Part shown: positions 45,803-53,401 of the stretch, piece after piece | Position numbering within the stretch: the first letter of the stretch is position 1 | Layout: every line of letters begins with the position of its first letter | Source of the DNA: an uncultured Winogradskyella sp. | GTDB taxonomy: Bacteria > Bacteroidota > Bacteroidia > Flavobacteriales > Flavobacteriaceae | Length of the DNA stretch: 64,000 bases | Direction of reading: 5' to 3' | Assembly (NCBI RefSeq): GCF_947498005.1 | Contig: NZ_CANMIW010000006.1 | Location: forward strand, 248,001-312,000 | Translations under genes and position numbers: made by a program | Notes under the pieces: generated by a model | Told to the model about the DNA's origin: nothing | Database searches by the model: none | What the model saw: the letters and a program-made list of their open reading frames with translations, nothing else

Positions 45803-48685
45803 ATGAAAAAGATTTACTTATCCTTTCTATGTATTTGTCTCTCAATATTCGCATTTGCACAGGTCACAATTACTCCGAATCCATTTGAGGTTGATGAAAG
45901 TATCACGATTTCGGTTGATATTAATAGTTCAGCTACAGATTGTAATGGACTTAGTAACCCAACTAAAGTATATATGCACTCTGGTGTAGGCGACGGTTCT
46001 AATGCGTTTGGTATTAGTGTTGTTGGAAATTGGGGACAAGATGATGGTATTGGTGAAATGACCAATCAAGGCGGAGGAATATTTAGTATTACATTAACGC
46101 CTGAAACTTATTATAATTTAACAACTACGCAAGCAGCCAACGTTATACAAATGGGAATGGTCTTCAGAAATGCTGACGGTTCACAAGAAATGAAAGCTAG
46201 TGGTTGTAGTGATTTTATATTTGAAGTGGGAACATTTCAAGTTAGTGTTACATCTCCAAGTAGTGACACTACAATTTTAAATTCTGGTGAAGATTTATCG
46301 ATTACAGCATCAAATATAGGTGGTAATGCAAGCTATACATTGAAGGCAAATGGAACAACGATAGACACAAACGCTTCAACTAATAGTTATAGTTTTGTAG
46401 ACACTAACATTACAGCTAACAAAAACTACGAACTAACTGCAGTGGCAAATGGCACCACCATTATCAAAACCTTTAGTGTTATAGTAGACCCTGGATCTAA
46501 TATTGGTATTATGCCAACAACCTATGAAGATGGCATTACATATATTGATGATAATACAGCTGTTTTAGTTTTATACGCAACCGGAAAAGATTTTGTTTAT
46601 GTAGCAGGTAGCTTTAATAATTGGCAACCAAATTCGGCCTATGCTATGAAGAAAGATCCTACCCGAAATAATAAATTTTGGTTAGAATTAACTGGTTTAA
46701 CGCCAGGACAAGTTGAAACTTACCAGTATTGGGTTGTAGACAAAACACCTATTGCTAATTCACCATCTTTAGTTAAAACAGCAGATCCGTATTCTACCTT
46801 AGTACTTTCTCCATTTGATGACCCTTATATTTCTGCAACAACATATCCTAATTTACCAACATATCCTGCTGGTCAAGAACGAGAAGTTACGGTATTAAAA
46901 ACAGGGCAAACTGCTTACAATTGGCAGGTTACAAATTTCAATAAACCAAAGAAAGAAGATTTAGTTATCTATGAAGTTTTAGTAAGAGACTTTGATGCTA
47001 ATAGAAACTATCAAGATATTATAGACAGAATAAATTATTTTAAAAATCTTAATGTCAATGCCATTCAATTAATGCCTGTTATGGAATATGAAGGTAACGA
47101 AAGTTGGGGTTATAACACCTCATTTCATATGGCCTTAGATAAGTATTATGGTACTGAGGATAAGCTACGAGAATTAGTAGATGTATGTCATCAAAACGGC
47201 ATAGCGGTAATTTTAGATATTGCTTTTAACCACGCATTCGGTAGAAACCCAATGGTAAGAATGTGGATGAATGATCCTGATGGAGATGGTTGGGGAGCGC
47301 CTAGCTCTGAAAACCCTTACTTTAATGAAGTTGCTTTGCATAGTTATAGCGTTGGTGAAGATTTTGACCACTCTAATCCTAGAACTCAAGATTTTGTAAA
47401 ACGTACGATTGAACATTGGATTAATGAATTCAATATTGATGGTTTCCGTTGGGATTTAACTAAAGGATTCACTCAAAATTGTACATCTGGAAACGATGGT
47501 TGTACGAATGGCTATCAACAAGATCGTGTAGATATTTTAAAAACTTATGCAGATCATTCATGGTCTATAGACACTGATCACTATGCTATTTTTGAGCATT
47601 TAGGATCTGATAATGAAGAAAAAGAATGGGCTAACTATCGTTTAGACGAAGGCAAAGGTATTATGATGTGGGGAAAAATGACAGAACCTTATAATGAATT
47701 AACTATGGGTCAAAATGGCGATAAGAATATTGACAGAATTGGCCATAATGCTCACACTGGTTTTAATGGACCTAGAGTTGTTGGTTACCCAGAAAGTCAT
47801 GATGAAGAACGTTTAATGTTTAAAAATCTTACTTATGGAAACACTAGTAATTCTTCCCATAATGTTCAAAATTTAAATATTGCCTTATCTAGAATGTCTG
47901 CTTTAGGAGCCGTATCTGCTATGGTTCCTGGACCAAAAATGATTTGGCATTTCGGAGAATTAGGAATGGAGAATTCTATTTTTACCTGTAATAATGGCTC
48001 CACTAATTTCCCTGGAGATGGTGATGGCAATGGCGATTGTAAATTAGATACAAAACCACAACCTCAATGGGCAAATAACTGGCTAACTGAAGCATTAAGA
48101 GGACAGATCTATGACGATTGGTCTAAACTTCATAAACTAAAAATTGAAGAAGCCGTTTTTGAAGGTGACTACTCAATCACTTCTGGCAGTTTAACACCTA
48201 GAATTGATGTATTTGACAATTCAATTCCATCAACGGAATTAAAAAATGTTATTATCCTTGCTAATTTCGATGTATCTACGCAAACAATTAATACAAACTT
48301 TCCGAGTGGTGTAACTTCAACTTGGTATGATTTAATGGACCCAACTGGTAATACAACCATTAGCAACTCAACAACTTCCATTTCTATACCTTCAGGTCAG
48401 TTTAGAATTTTAGGTAATAAAGCGTCTTCTGTATTAAGTATTGATGACGAAGCTTTCTATGGATTTAGTATTTTCCCAAATCCTTCTGAAAACGCGTTTA
48501 GCATAAATGCGAATATTTCAAATGTTGAAATTTACGATTTAACAGGGAAATTAGTAAAGTCATATAACGGCGATTTTACTAAAACAGATTCGTTTGATAT
48601 TTCATCTTTAAATTCAGGAATATATATGGTTAGAGTTCAAAACGAAAATAATCAAGTATTAACATCAAAATTAATTAAGTCATAA
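45803..48685 (+). CDS. T9SS-secreted multidomain GH13 alpha-amylase
   Basis: A 960-residue secreted enzyme with a signal peptide (residues 1-19, ending FAFA). The N-terminal beta domains (20-235) include a region like starch-binding modules. An E-set/CBM48-like domain follows at about 250-320 (FVYVAGSFNNWQPN). The GH13 barrel begins at about 385 (DLVIYEVLVRDF), with nucleophile Asp in GFRWDLTKGF about 546, Glu in YAIFEHLG about 597 and Asp in GYPESHDEERL about 665. Residues 885-960 are a type A T9SS sorting domain (FSIFPNPSENAF ... GIYMVRVQNENNQVLTSKLIKS). It therefore leaves the cell or is fixed to the surface and attacks starch there, doing the job that SusG does in Bacteroides. It ends the plus-strand arm. 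Confidence 0.94.
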   Translation: MKKIYLSFLCICLSIFAFAQVTITPNPFEVDESITISVDINSSATDCNGLSNPTKVYMHSGVGDGSNAFGISVVGNWGQDDGIGEMTNQGGGIFSITLTPETYYNLTTTQAANVIQMGMVFRNADGSQEMKASGCSDFIFEVGTFQVSVTSPSSDTTILNSGEDLSITASNIGGNASYTLKANGTTIDTNASTNSYSFVDTNITANKNYELTAVANGTTIIKTFSVIVDPGSNIGIMPTTYEDGITYIDDNTAVLVLYATGKDFVYVAGSFNNWQPNSAYAMKKDPTRNNKFWLELTGLTPGQVETYQYWVVDKTPIANSPSLVKTADPYSTLVLSPFDDPYISATTYPNLPTYPAGQEREVTVLKTGQTAYNWQVTNFNKPKKEDLVIYEVLVRDFDANRNYQDIIDRINYFKNLNVNAIQLMPVMEYEGNESWGYNTSFHMALDKYYGTEDKLRELVDVCHQNGIAVILDIAFNHAFGRNPMVRMWMNDPDGDGWGAPSSENPYFNEVALHSYSVGEDFDHSNPRTQDFVKRTIEHWINEFNIDGFRWDLTKGFTQNCTSGNDGCTNGYQQDRVDILKTYADHSWSIDTDHYAIFEHLGSDNEEKEWANYRLDEGKGIMMWGKMTEPYNELTMGQNGDKNIDRIGHNAHTGFNGPRVVGYPESHDEERLMFKNLTYGNTSNSSHNVQNLNIALSRMSALGAVSAMVPGPKMIWHFGELGMENSIFTCNNGSTNFPGDGDGNGDCKLDTKPQPQWANNWLTEALRGQIYDDWSKLHKLKIEEAVFEGDYSITSGSLTPRIDVFDNSIPSTELKNVIILANFDVSTQTINTNFPSGVTSTWYDLMDPTGNTTISNSTTSISIPSGQFRILGNKASSVLSIDDEAFYGFSIFPNPSENAFSINANISNVEIYDLTGKLVKSYNGDFTKTDSFDISSLNSGIYMVRVQNENNQVLTSKLIKS

Positions 48686-48711
48686 AGATTAAGTGTTTTT
48701 TGATTTAAAAC

Positions 48712-48743
48712 AAAAGAGCTTCTTTTATTAGAAGCTCTTTTTT
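48712..48743 (+). terminator. Rho-independent-type terminator after the amylase gene
   Basis: The stem AAAAGAGCTTCT (48712-48723) pairs perfectly with AGAAGCTCTTTT (48730-48741) around TTTATT, followed by further Ts. It lies 27 bp after the amylase stop and closes the plus-strand arm of the glucan locus. Confidence 0.85.
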
Positions 48744-48915
48744 ATTTCTTACCATGTTATAATGAATAATTAATGGTACTATCATTTTGAAGGTAATTAG
48801 TACTATTGATAAGTTATTGAAACACTAAATTAATATATTTGTTATTTACCTAAAGAATAGTTGTGTAAATTGAGTAAAAATTTCAAACTACATCTCTATA
48901 ATTAATATAGCGCAT

Positions 48916-50232
48916 ATGAGCACAACTTCAAAAACACAAAACAACTTAATCCCAATACTTATAATTGCTGGACTATTTTTTATTTTCGGTTTTGTAACCT
49001 GGATAAATGGTGCGTTAATACCTTTTATGAAAACTATAAATGAGCTCACGGATGCACAATCTTATCTTGTAGCTTCGGCATCTTATATTTCTTTTGTCTT
49101 GATGGCCTTACCTGCTTCTTATATTCTAAATAAAATTGGTTACAGAAAAGGCATGTCTCTAGGCTTGTTTATTATGGCTATTGGTGCATTAGTATTTATT
49201 CCTGCAGCTGAAGCAAGAACCTATTGGGTGTTTTTAACTGGTATTTTTATTCAAGGTTTAGGAATGACTATTTTACAAACCGCTTCAAACCCTTACATTA
49301 CTATTTTAGGACCTATTGAAAGTGGTGCCAAGCGTATCGCTATAATGGGAATTGCCAATAAAGTGGCTGGTGCGTTAGGTTCTATTATTTTTGGAGCCCT
49401 TCTCCTTTCTGGTATTGATGCTGTAAAGGAACAATTAGCTACTGCCTCAGAAGCTGAGAAAGCAACCCTTTTAGATACCATGGCAGACAGTGTTTATTTG
49501 CCTTATATAATAATGGCAGCTGTCTTAATTATTTTAGCAATTTTAATTAGAAAAGCGCCTTTACCACATGTTGAACCAACAGAAGAAGAAACAACAACAG
49601 AGAACAGTTCTTCCAATAAAAACATATTTCAGTTTCCGCATTTATGGTTAGGTGTAGCTGCTTTATTTGTATATGTTGGTGCAGAAGTTATTGCAGGAGA
49701 TACAATAATAGCATACGGAATTTCATTAGGTTTTACTGGTGAAGAGGCTAAATATTTCACAACTTATACATTGCTCGCCATGGTAGCAACCTATGCCTTA
49801 GGTGTCTTTTTAATTCCAAAATATATTAACCAAAAAACAGCCTTAGTTGCAAGTGCAGTATTAGGAATAGTGTTTAGTCTTTTAATTTTATCAACTTCAG
49901 GTTTTATATCTGTTCTATTTGTTGCTGCATTAGGTATCGCAAACGCTTTAGTTTGGCCAGCTATTTGGCCATTAACAATTGATGGTCTTGGCAAACATAC
50001 CAAAACAGCCTCAGCATTATTAATTATGGCAATATCTGGTGGTGCATTTATTCCGCCCTTATACGGTAGAATTGTAGACAGTTCTAAAAACGAACTTATA
50101 TCCAAAGGAATTAATGAAACTGAAGCATTAGCAACAGCTTCAACAGAAAGTTACTGGATTTTAATTCCATGCTACGCCATGATATTATTTTTTGCAATTT
50201 GGGGACATAAAATGAAAGGTGTATCAAAATAA
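48916..50232 (+). CDS. FucP-type MFS sugar transporter
   Basis: A 438-residue inner-membrane protein with about twelve helices. It belongs to the FucP/glucose-galactose (FGHS) branch of the MFS: FFIFGFVTWINGALIPFMK in the first helix, SYISFVLMALPASYIL, IQGLGMTILQTASNPYIT and ALVWPAIWPLTIDGLGKHTKTASALLIMAISGGA near the C-terminus. The likely substrate is a hexose (glucose, galactose or fucose) taken up with H+ or Na+. It is separated from the amylase by a terminator and starts its own two-gene unit with the Gfo/Idh gene. Glucose released by the glucan locus would be a fitting substrate, but that is inference. Confidence 0.9.
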   Translation: MSTTSKTQNNLIPILIIAGLFFIFGFVTWINGALIPFMKTINELTDAQSYLVASASYISFVLMALPASYILNKIGYRKGMSLGLFIMAIGALVFIPAAEARTYWVFLTGIFIQGLGMTILQTASNPYITILGPIESGAKRIAIMGIANKVAGALGSIIFGALLLSGIDAVKEQLATASEAEKATLLDTMADSVYLPYIIMAAVLIILAILIRKAPLPHVEPTEEETTTENSSSNKNIFQFPHLWLGVAALFVYVGAEVIAGDTIIAYGISLGFTGEEAKYFTTYTLLAMVATYALGVFLIPKYINQKTALVASAVLGIVFSLLILSTSGFISVLFVAALGIANALVWPAIWPLTIDGLGKHTKTASALLIMAISGGAFIPPLYGRIVDSSKNELISKGINETEALATASTESYWILIPCYAMILFFAIWGHKMKGVSK

Positions 50233-50237
50233 CAAAC

Positions 50238-51209
50238 ATGAAAACATATAATTGGGGTATTATTGGATGTGGTGACGTTACAGAACGTAAAAGCGGACCA
50301 GCTTATCAAAAAACGGAAGGCTTTGAGTTAACGGCTGTAATGAGAAGAGATGCTGAAAAAGCAGAGGATTATGCTAAGCGGCACAATGTTCCAAAATATT
50401 ACAGTGATGCTGATAAACTAATCAATGATTCTGAAATTGATGCTATTTACATTGCAACACCTCCAGATTCTCATGAGTATTACGCCTTGAAAGTGGCTGA
50501 AGCCGGAAAAATTTGCTGTATAGAAAAACCAATGGCGCCTTCTCACAAAGCTTGTCTGAATATTAATAAAGCCTTTAAATCTAAAAACCTACCACTATTT
50601 GTAGCCTATTATAGACGTTCCTTACCACGATTTAATCAAATAAAATCCTGGATTGATGCAAATAAGATTGGTAAAATTAGACATATTAATTGGGTTCTGA
50701 ATAAGCCTGCAAATGATATCGATTTATCTAAAAAATATAATTGGCGTACAGATGCAACAATTGCGCCTGCCGGATATTTTGATGATTTAGCATCACATGG
50801 ATTAGACTTATTTGCCTATTTCTTAGGAGACATTAGTAAAGCAAACGGAATTGCTACAAATCAACAAGGTTTATATTCTGCACTCGATGCGATTGAAGGC
50901 AATTGGATTCATGAATCTGGAATAACAGGATCTGGAAGTTGGAATTTTGGAACAGAAAAACGAGTAGATTCCGTAAAAATATATGGTGGCAAAGGACAAA
51001 TCTCTTTTTCGGTATTTAATGAAAACCCTATTGAAATAGAAAGCAACGGAAAAATTGAAAGCTTAGTAATTGAACATCCAGAAAATATTCAACTATATCA
51101 TGTTGAAAACATTAAGAAACATCTAAATAATACAGCGATACACCCTTCTACTGGAGAAACCGCAGCAAAAGCATCATGGGTAATGGAACAAATATTAGCC
51201 ATTAACTAA
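50238..51209 (+). CDS. Gfo/Idh/MocA-family oxidoreductase
   Basis: A 323-residue NAD(P)-dependent sugar oxidoreductase. The Rossmann motif is NWGIIGCGDVTERKSGPA at the N-terminus, followed by AIYIATPPDSHEYYAL and the catalytic-site motif CIEKPMAPS (Lys about 96). The C-terminal alpha/beta domain has PAGYFDDLASHGLDLFAYFLGD, where the His is the usual second active-site residue. Members oxidise or reduce sugar, inositol or amino-sugar hydroxyls. The specific substrate is unknown. It is 5 bp from the transporter gene, so the two probably act on the same imported sugar. Confidence 0.92.
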   Translation: MKTYNWGIIGCGDVTERKSGPAYQKTEGFELTAVMRRDAEKAEDYAKRHNVPKYYSDADKLINDSEIDAIYIATPPDSHEYYALKVAEAGKICCIEKPMAPSHKACLNINKAFKSKNLPLFVAYYRRSLPRFNQIKSWIDANKIGKIRHINWVLNKPANDIDLSKKYNWRTDATIAPAGYFDDLASHGLDLFAYFLGDISKANGIATNQQGLYSALDAIEGNWIHESGITGSGSWNFGTEKRVDSVKIYGGKGQISFSVFNENPIEIESNGKIESLVIEHPENIQLYHVENIKKHLNNTAIHPSTGETAAKASWVMEQILAIN

Positions 51210-51242
51210 TTTTAGGGACAAATAGTAAATCTATTTAAGAAT

Positions 51243-51277
51243 AAAAAAAGCTAACTCGTTAAAGTTAGCTTTTTTTT
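51243..51277. terminator. Bidirectional Rho-independent-type terminator
   Basis: The stem AAAAAAAGCTAACT (51243-51256) pairs perfectly with AGTTAGCTTTTTTT (51263-51276) around CGTTAA. With A and T tracts on both flanks it can end the plus-strand Gfo/Idh transcript and the minus-strand tRNA-Leu transcript, which stops 6 bp away. Confidence 0.85.
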
Positions 51278-51282
51278 GATTG

Positions 51283-51364
51283 TACAGGCGGAGAGACTCG
51301 AACTCTCACACCTCGCGGCACTAGATCCTAAGTCTAGCGTGTCTACCAATTCCACCACGCCTGC
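51283..51364 (-). tRNA. tRNA-Leu (anticodon UAG)
   Basis: The minus strand reads GCAGGCG ... CGCCTGT, a 7-bp acceptor stem (the first pair is G-U), with discriminator A at 51283. The anticodon stem CTAGA/TCTAG holds the loop CTTAGGA, so the anticodon is TAG (UAG), reading CUN Leu codons. A class II variable arm (TGCCGCGAGGTGT) and the T-arm GAGAGTTCGAGTCTCTC are present. The length is 82 nt and CCA is not encoded. Confidence 0.95.
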
Positions 51365-51388
51365 AACTTTCCAATAATTATTGGGATG

Positions 51389-51418
51389 CAAATATAAACA
51401 ATAGTTTCAATATTCAAA
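51389..51418 (-). promoter_or_regulatory. Bacteroidota-type promoter for tRNA-Leu
   Basis: On the minus strand TTTG (51418-51415) is followed after 18 bp by TATATTTG (51396-51389), a full match to the TTTG / TAnnTTTG housekeeping promoter of Bacteroidota. The -7 box ends 25 bp before the mature tRNA 5' end. Confidence 0.7.
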
Positions 51419-51455
51419 TAAGATTTTTTTAAGAATATCTTCAAACTAGTTTTCA

Positions 51456-51463
51456 TACTTTTG
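51456..51463 (+). promoter_or_regulatory. -7 promoter box before the M20 dipeptidase
   Basis: TACTTTTG matches TAnnTTTG and lies 20 bp upstream of the dipeptidase ATG, which would give a very short leader. I see no clear TTG at the expected -33 spacing, so this is only a candidate. Confidence 0.35.
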
Positions 51464-51482
51464 TTATAAATCAAATACCATC

Positions 51483-52871
51483 ATGCAAACCATACAATCT
51501 TATATAAACGACCATAAGGATCGATTTTTAAATGAGCTTATAGAACTTTTAAAAATTCCGTCTATAAGCGCTGATTCAGCCTACAAAACTGATGTTTTAA
51601 AAACAGCTGATGCCATTAAAATTAGCTTAAAAAATGCAGGCTGCGACCAAGTTGAAATTTGTGAAACTGAAGGCTATCCTATTGTTTATGGCGAAAAAAT
51701 AATTGATAAAAATTTACCAACTGTTCTTGTTTATGGTCATTATGATGTGCAACCACCAGATCCGTTAGATTTATGGAACTCACCTCCTTTTGAACCTGTT
51801 ATTCAAAAAACAGATCTACATCCAGAAGGTGCCATATTTGCAAGAGGTGCCTGTGATGATAAAGGTCAAATGTATATGCATGTTAAAGCTATGGAGTACA
51901 TGACATCTAACAATGAGTTGCCATGTAACGTTAAGTTTATGATAGAAGGCGAAGAAGAAGTTGGTAGTGTCAACTTAGCTAAATTTGTAGCTGCCAATAG
52001 AGAAAAATTAACTAATGATGTTATTTTAATCTCAGACACTGGCATGATAGCTAAAGATGTACCATCAATCACTACTGGTTTAAGAGGTCTTAGTTATGTA
52101 GAAGTTGAAGTTACAGGACCAAACAGAGACTTACACTCTGGATTATATGGAGGCGCTGTAGCCAACCCAATAAATGTCTTAACTAAAATGATTGCATCAC
52201 TTCATGATGAAAACAATCATATTACCATTCCTGGTTTTTATGACAAAGTAGAAAACTTATCTGATGAGGAACGCGCAGAGATGGCCAAAGCGCCTTTTTC
52301 ACTAGAAGCTTATAAAAAATCATTAGATATTAATGCTGTTTATGGCGAAGCAGGTTATTCTACAAACGAACGAAATTCTATTAGACCTACTCTAGATGTC
52401 AACGGAATTTGGGGAGGTTACACTGGTGAAGGTGCCAAAACAGTGATAGCGAGCCAAGCATTTGCAAAAATTTCCATGCGATTAGTACCTAATCAAGATT
52501 GGGAAGAGATAACAGATTTATTTAAAACTCATTTTGAAAGTATAGCTCCAGGTGGTGTAACTGTTAAAGTAACACCGCATCATGGCGGACAAGGCTATGT
52601 AACACCAATAGATAGTATTGGTTACAGAGCAGCATCTAAAGCTTACGAAGAAACGTTTGGAAAAACACCAATTCCACAGCGAAGTGGAGGAAGTATTCCT
52701 ATTGTGTCATTATTTGAAAAGGAGCTAAAAAGTAAAACTATTTTAATGGGTTTTGGTTTAGATAGTGATGCCATTCATTCTCCTAATGAACATTTTGGAG
52801 TATGGAATTACCTTAAAGGTATAGAAACTATTCCTTGGTTTTACAAGTATTTTACGGAGTCATTCAAATAG
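51483..52871 (+). CDS. M20-family dipeptidase
   Basis: A 462-residue cytoplasmic zinc peptidase. Metal and catalytic residues are visible: His in VYGHYDVQPPDP (about 84), Asp and Glu in ARGACDDKGQMYMHV (about 121) and MIEGEEEVGS (Glu about 155, the general base), Asp in LISDTGM, the dimer-domain His in NRDLHSGLYGGAVANP and the last His in DSDAIHSPNEHFG. This is the CNDP/DUG1-like dipeptidase branch of M20, which frees amino acids from dipeptides. It is a single gene between tRNA-Leu and the BlaI/BlaR1 pair and has its own terminator downstream. Confidence 0.93.
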   Translation: MQTIQSYINDHKDRFLNELIELLKIPSISADSAYKTDVLKTADAIKISLKNAGCDQVEICETEGYPIVYGEKIIDKNLPTVLVYGHYDVQPPDPLDLWNSPPFEPVIQKTDLHPEGAIFARGACDDKGQMYMHVKAMEYMTSNNELPCNVKFMIEGEEEVGSVNLAKFVAANREKLTNDVILISDTGMIAKDVPSITTGLRGLSYVEVEVTGPNRDLHSGLYGGAVANPINVLTKMIASLHDENNHITIPGFYDKVENLSDEERAEMAKAPFSLEAYKKSLDINAVYGEAGYSTNERNSIRPTLDVNGIWGGYTGEGAKTVIASQAFAKISMRLVPNQDWEEITDLFKTHFESIAPGGVTVKVTPHHGGQGYVTPIDSIGYRAASKAYEETFGKTPIPQRSGGSIPIVSLFEKELKSKTILMGFGLDSDAIHSPNEHFGVWNYLKGIETIPWFYKYFTESFK

Positions 52872-52924
52872 AATTAAGTGTAACAAACTCACTATAAACC
52901 TTAATAAATCAATACATTAAAAAA

Positions 52925-52954
52925 ATATCCGTTCCGAGTGAGCGGATTTTTTTT
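52925..52954 (+). terminator. Rho-independent-type terminator after the dipeptidase gene
   Basis: The stem ATCCGTTC / GAGCGGAT (52927-52934 with 52940-52947, including one G-T pair) is followed by TTTTTTT. It lies about 55 bp after the M20 stop and just upstream of the BlaI operators. Confidence 0.7.
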
Positions 52955-52970
52955 ACCTTCTTTTTATACT

Positions 52971-53010
52971 CTACATTTGTAGAATTAAAATTTATATTCT
53001 ACATTTGTAG
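52971..53010 (+). promoter_or_regulatory. Two BlaI/MecI-type operators overlapping the blaI promoter
   Basis: CTACATTTGTAG occurs twice, at 52971-52982 and 52999-53010, 28 bp apart. It has the TACA/TGTA halves of BlaI/MecI operators. Each copy contains TACATTTG, which is also a TAnnTTTG -7 box. The TTTG of copy 1 (52976-52979) lies 20 bp before TACATTTG of copy 2 (53000-53007), so the two operators coincide with the -33 and -7 elements. Repressor binding would block RNA polymerase directly. The blaI ATG is 23 bp downstream of copy 2. Confidence 0.8.
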
Positions 53011-53033
53011 AGTTAATTCTAAAAACGTTGAGC

Positions 53034-53399
53034 ATGGAACTTTCAAAAACCGAAGAACAATTAATGCAGCATCTCTGGAAGCTTGAAAAAGCCTTTATGA
53101 AAGATTTATTGGAGCGCTACCCAGAACCAAAACCAGCAACCACAACAATTGCGACCTTATTAAAGCGCATGATTGGCAAAGGATTTATAGATTATAAAAC
53201 CTACGGAAAATCTAGAGAATATTTTCCCTTAGTGAAAAAAGAAGATTATTTCTCAAAACACGTTAATGGTCTCATTAAAACATTTTTTAACGATAGCGCC
53301 TCACAGTTTGCTTCATTTTTTACGCGTAAAACAGACTTAACGAAAGAAGAACTAGAAGCTTTAAAAAAAATTATTGATACGGAAATTAAAAACAAGTAA
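53034..53399 (+). CDS. BlaI/MecI/CopY-family transcriptional repressor
   Basis: A 121-residue winged-helix repressor. I start it at the ATG at 53034 (MELSKTEEQLM). A TTG two codons upstream is possible but has no advantage. The DNA-binding wing has LSKTEEQLMQHLWKLEKAFMKDLLERYP and TTIATLLKRMIGKGFIDYKTYGKSREYFPL, the family signature. The C-terminal helices (FASFFTRKTDLTKEELEALKKII) form the dimer. It is cleaved or inactivated after signalling by the downstream M56 protease, with which it forms an operon (2-bp gap). The two palindromes upstream indicate autoregulation. No beta-lactamase gene is nearby, so the regulon probably concerns envelope stress. Confidence 0.93.
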   Translation: MELSKTEEQLMQHLWKLEKAFMKDLLERYPEPKPATTTIATLLKRMIGKGFIDYKTYGKSREYFPLVKKEDYFSKHVNGLIKTFFNDSASQFASFFTRKTDLTKEELEALKKIIDTEIKNK

Positions 53400-53401
53400 T
53401 T

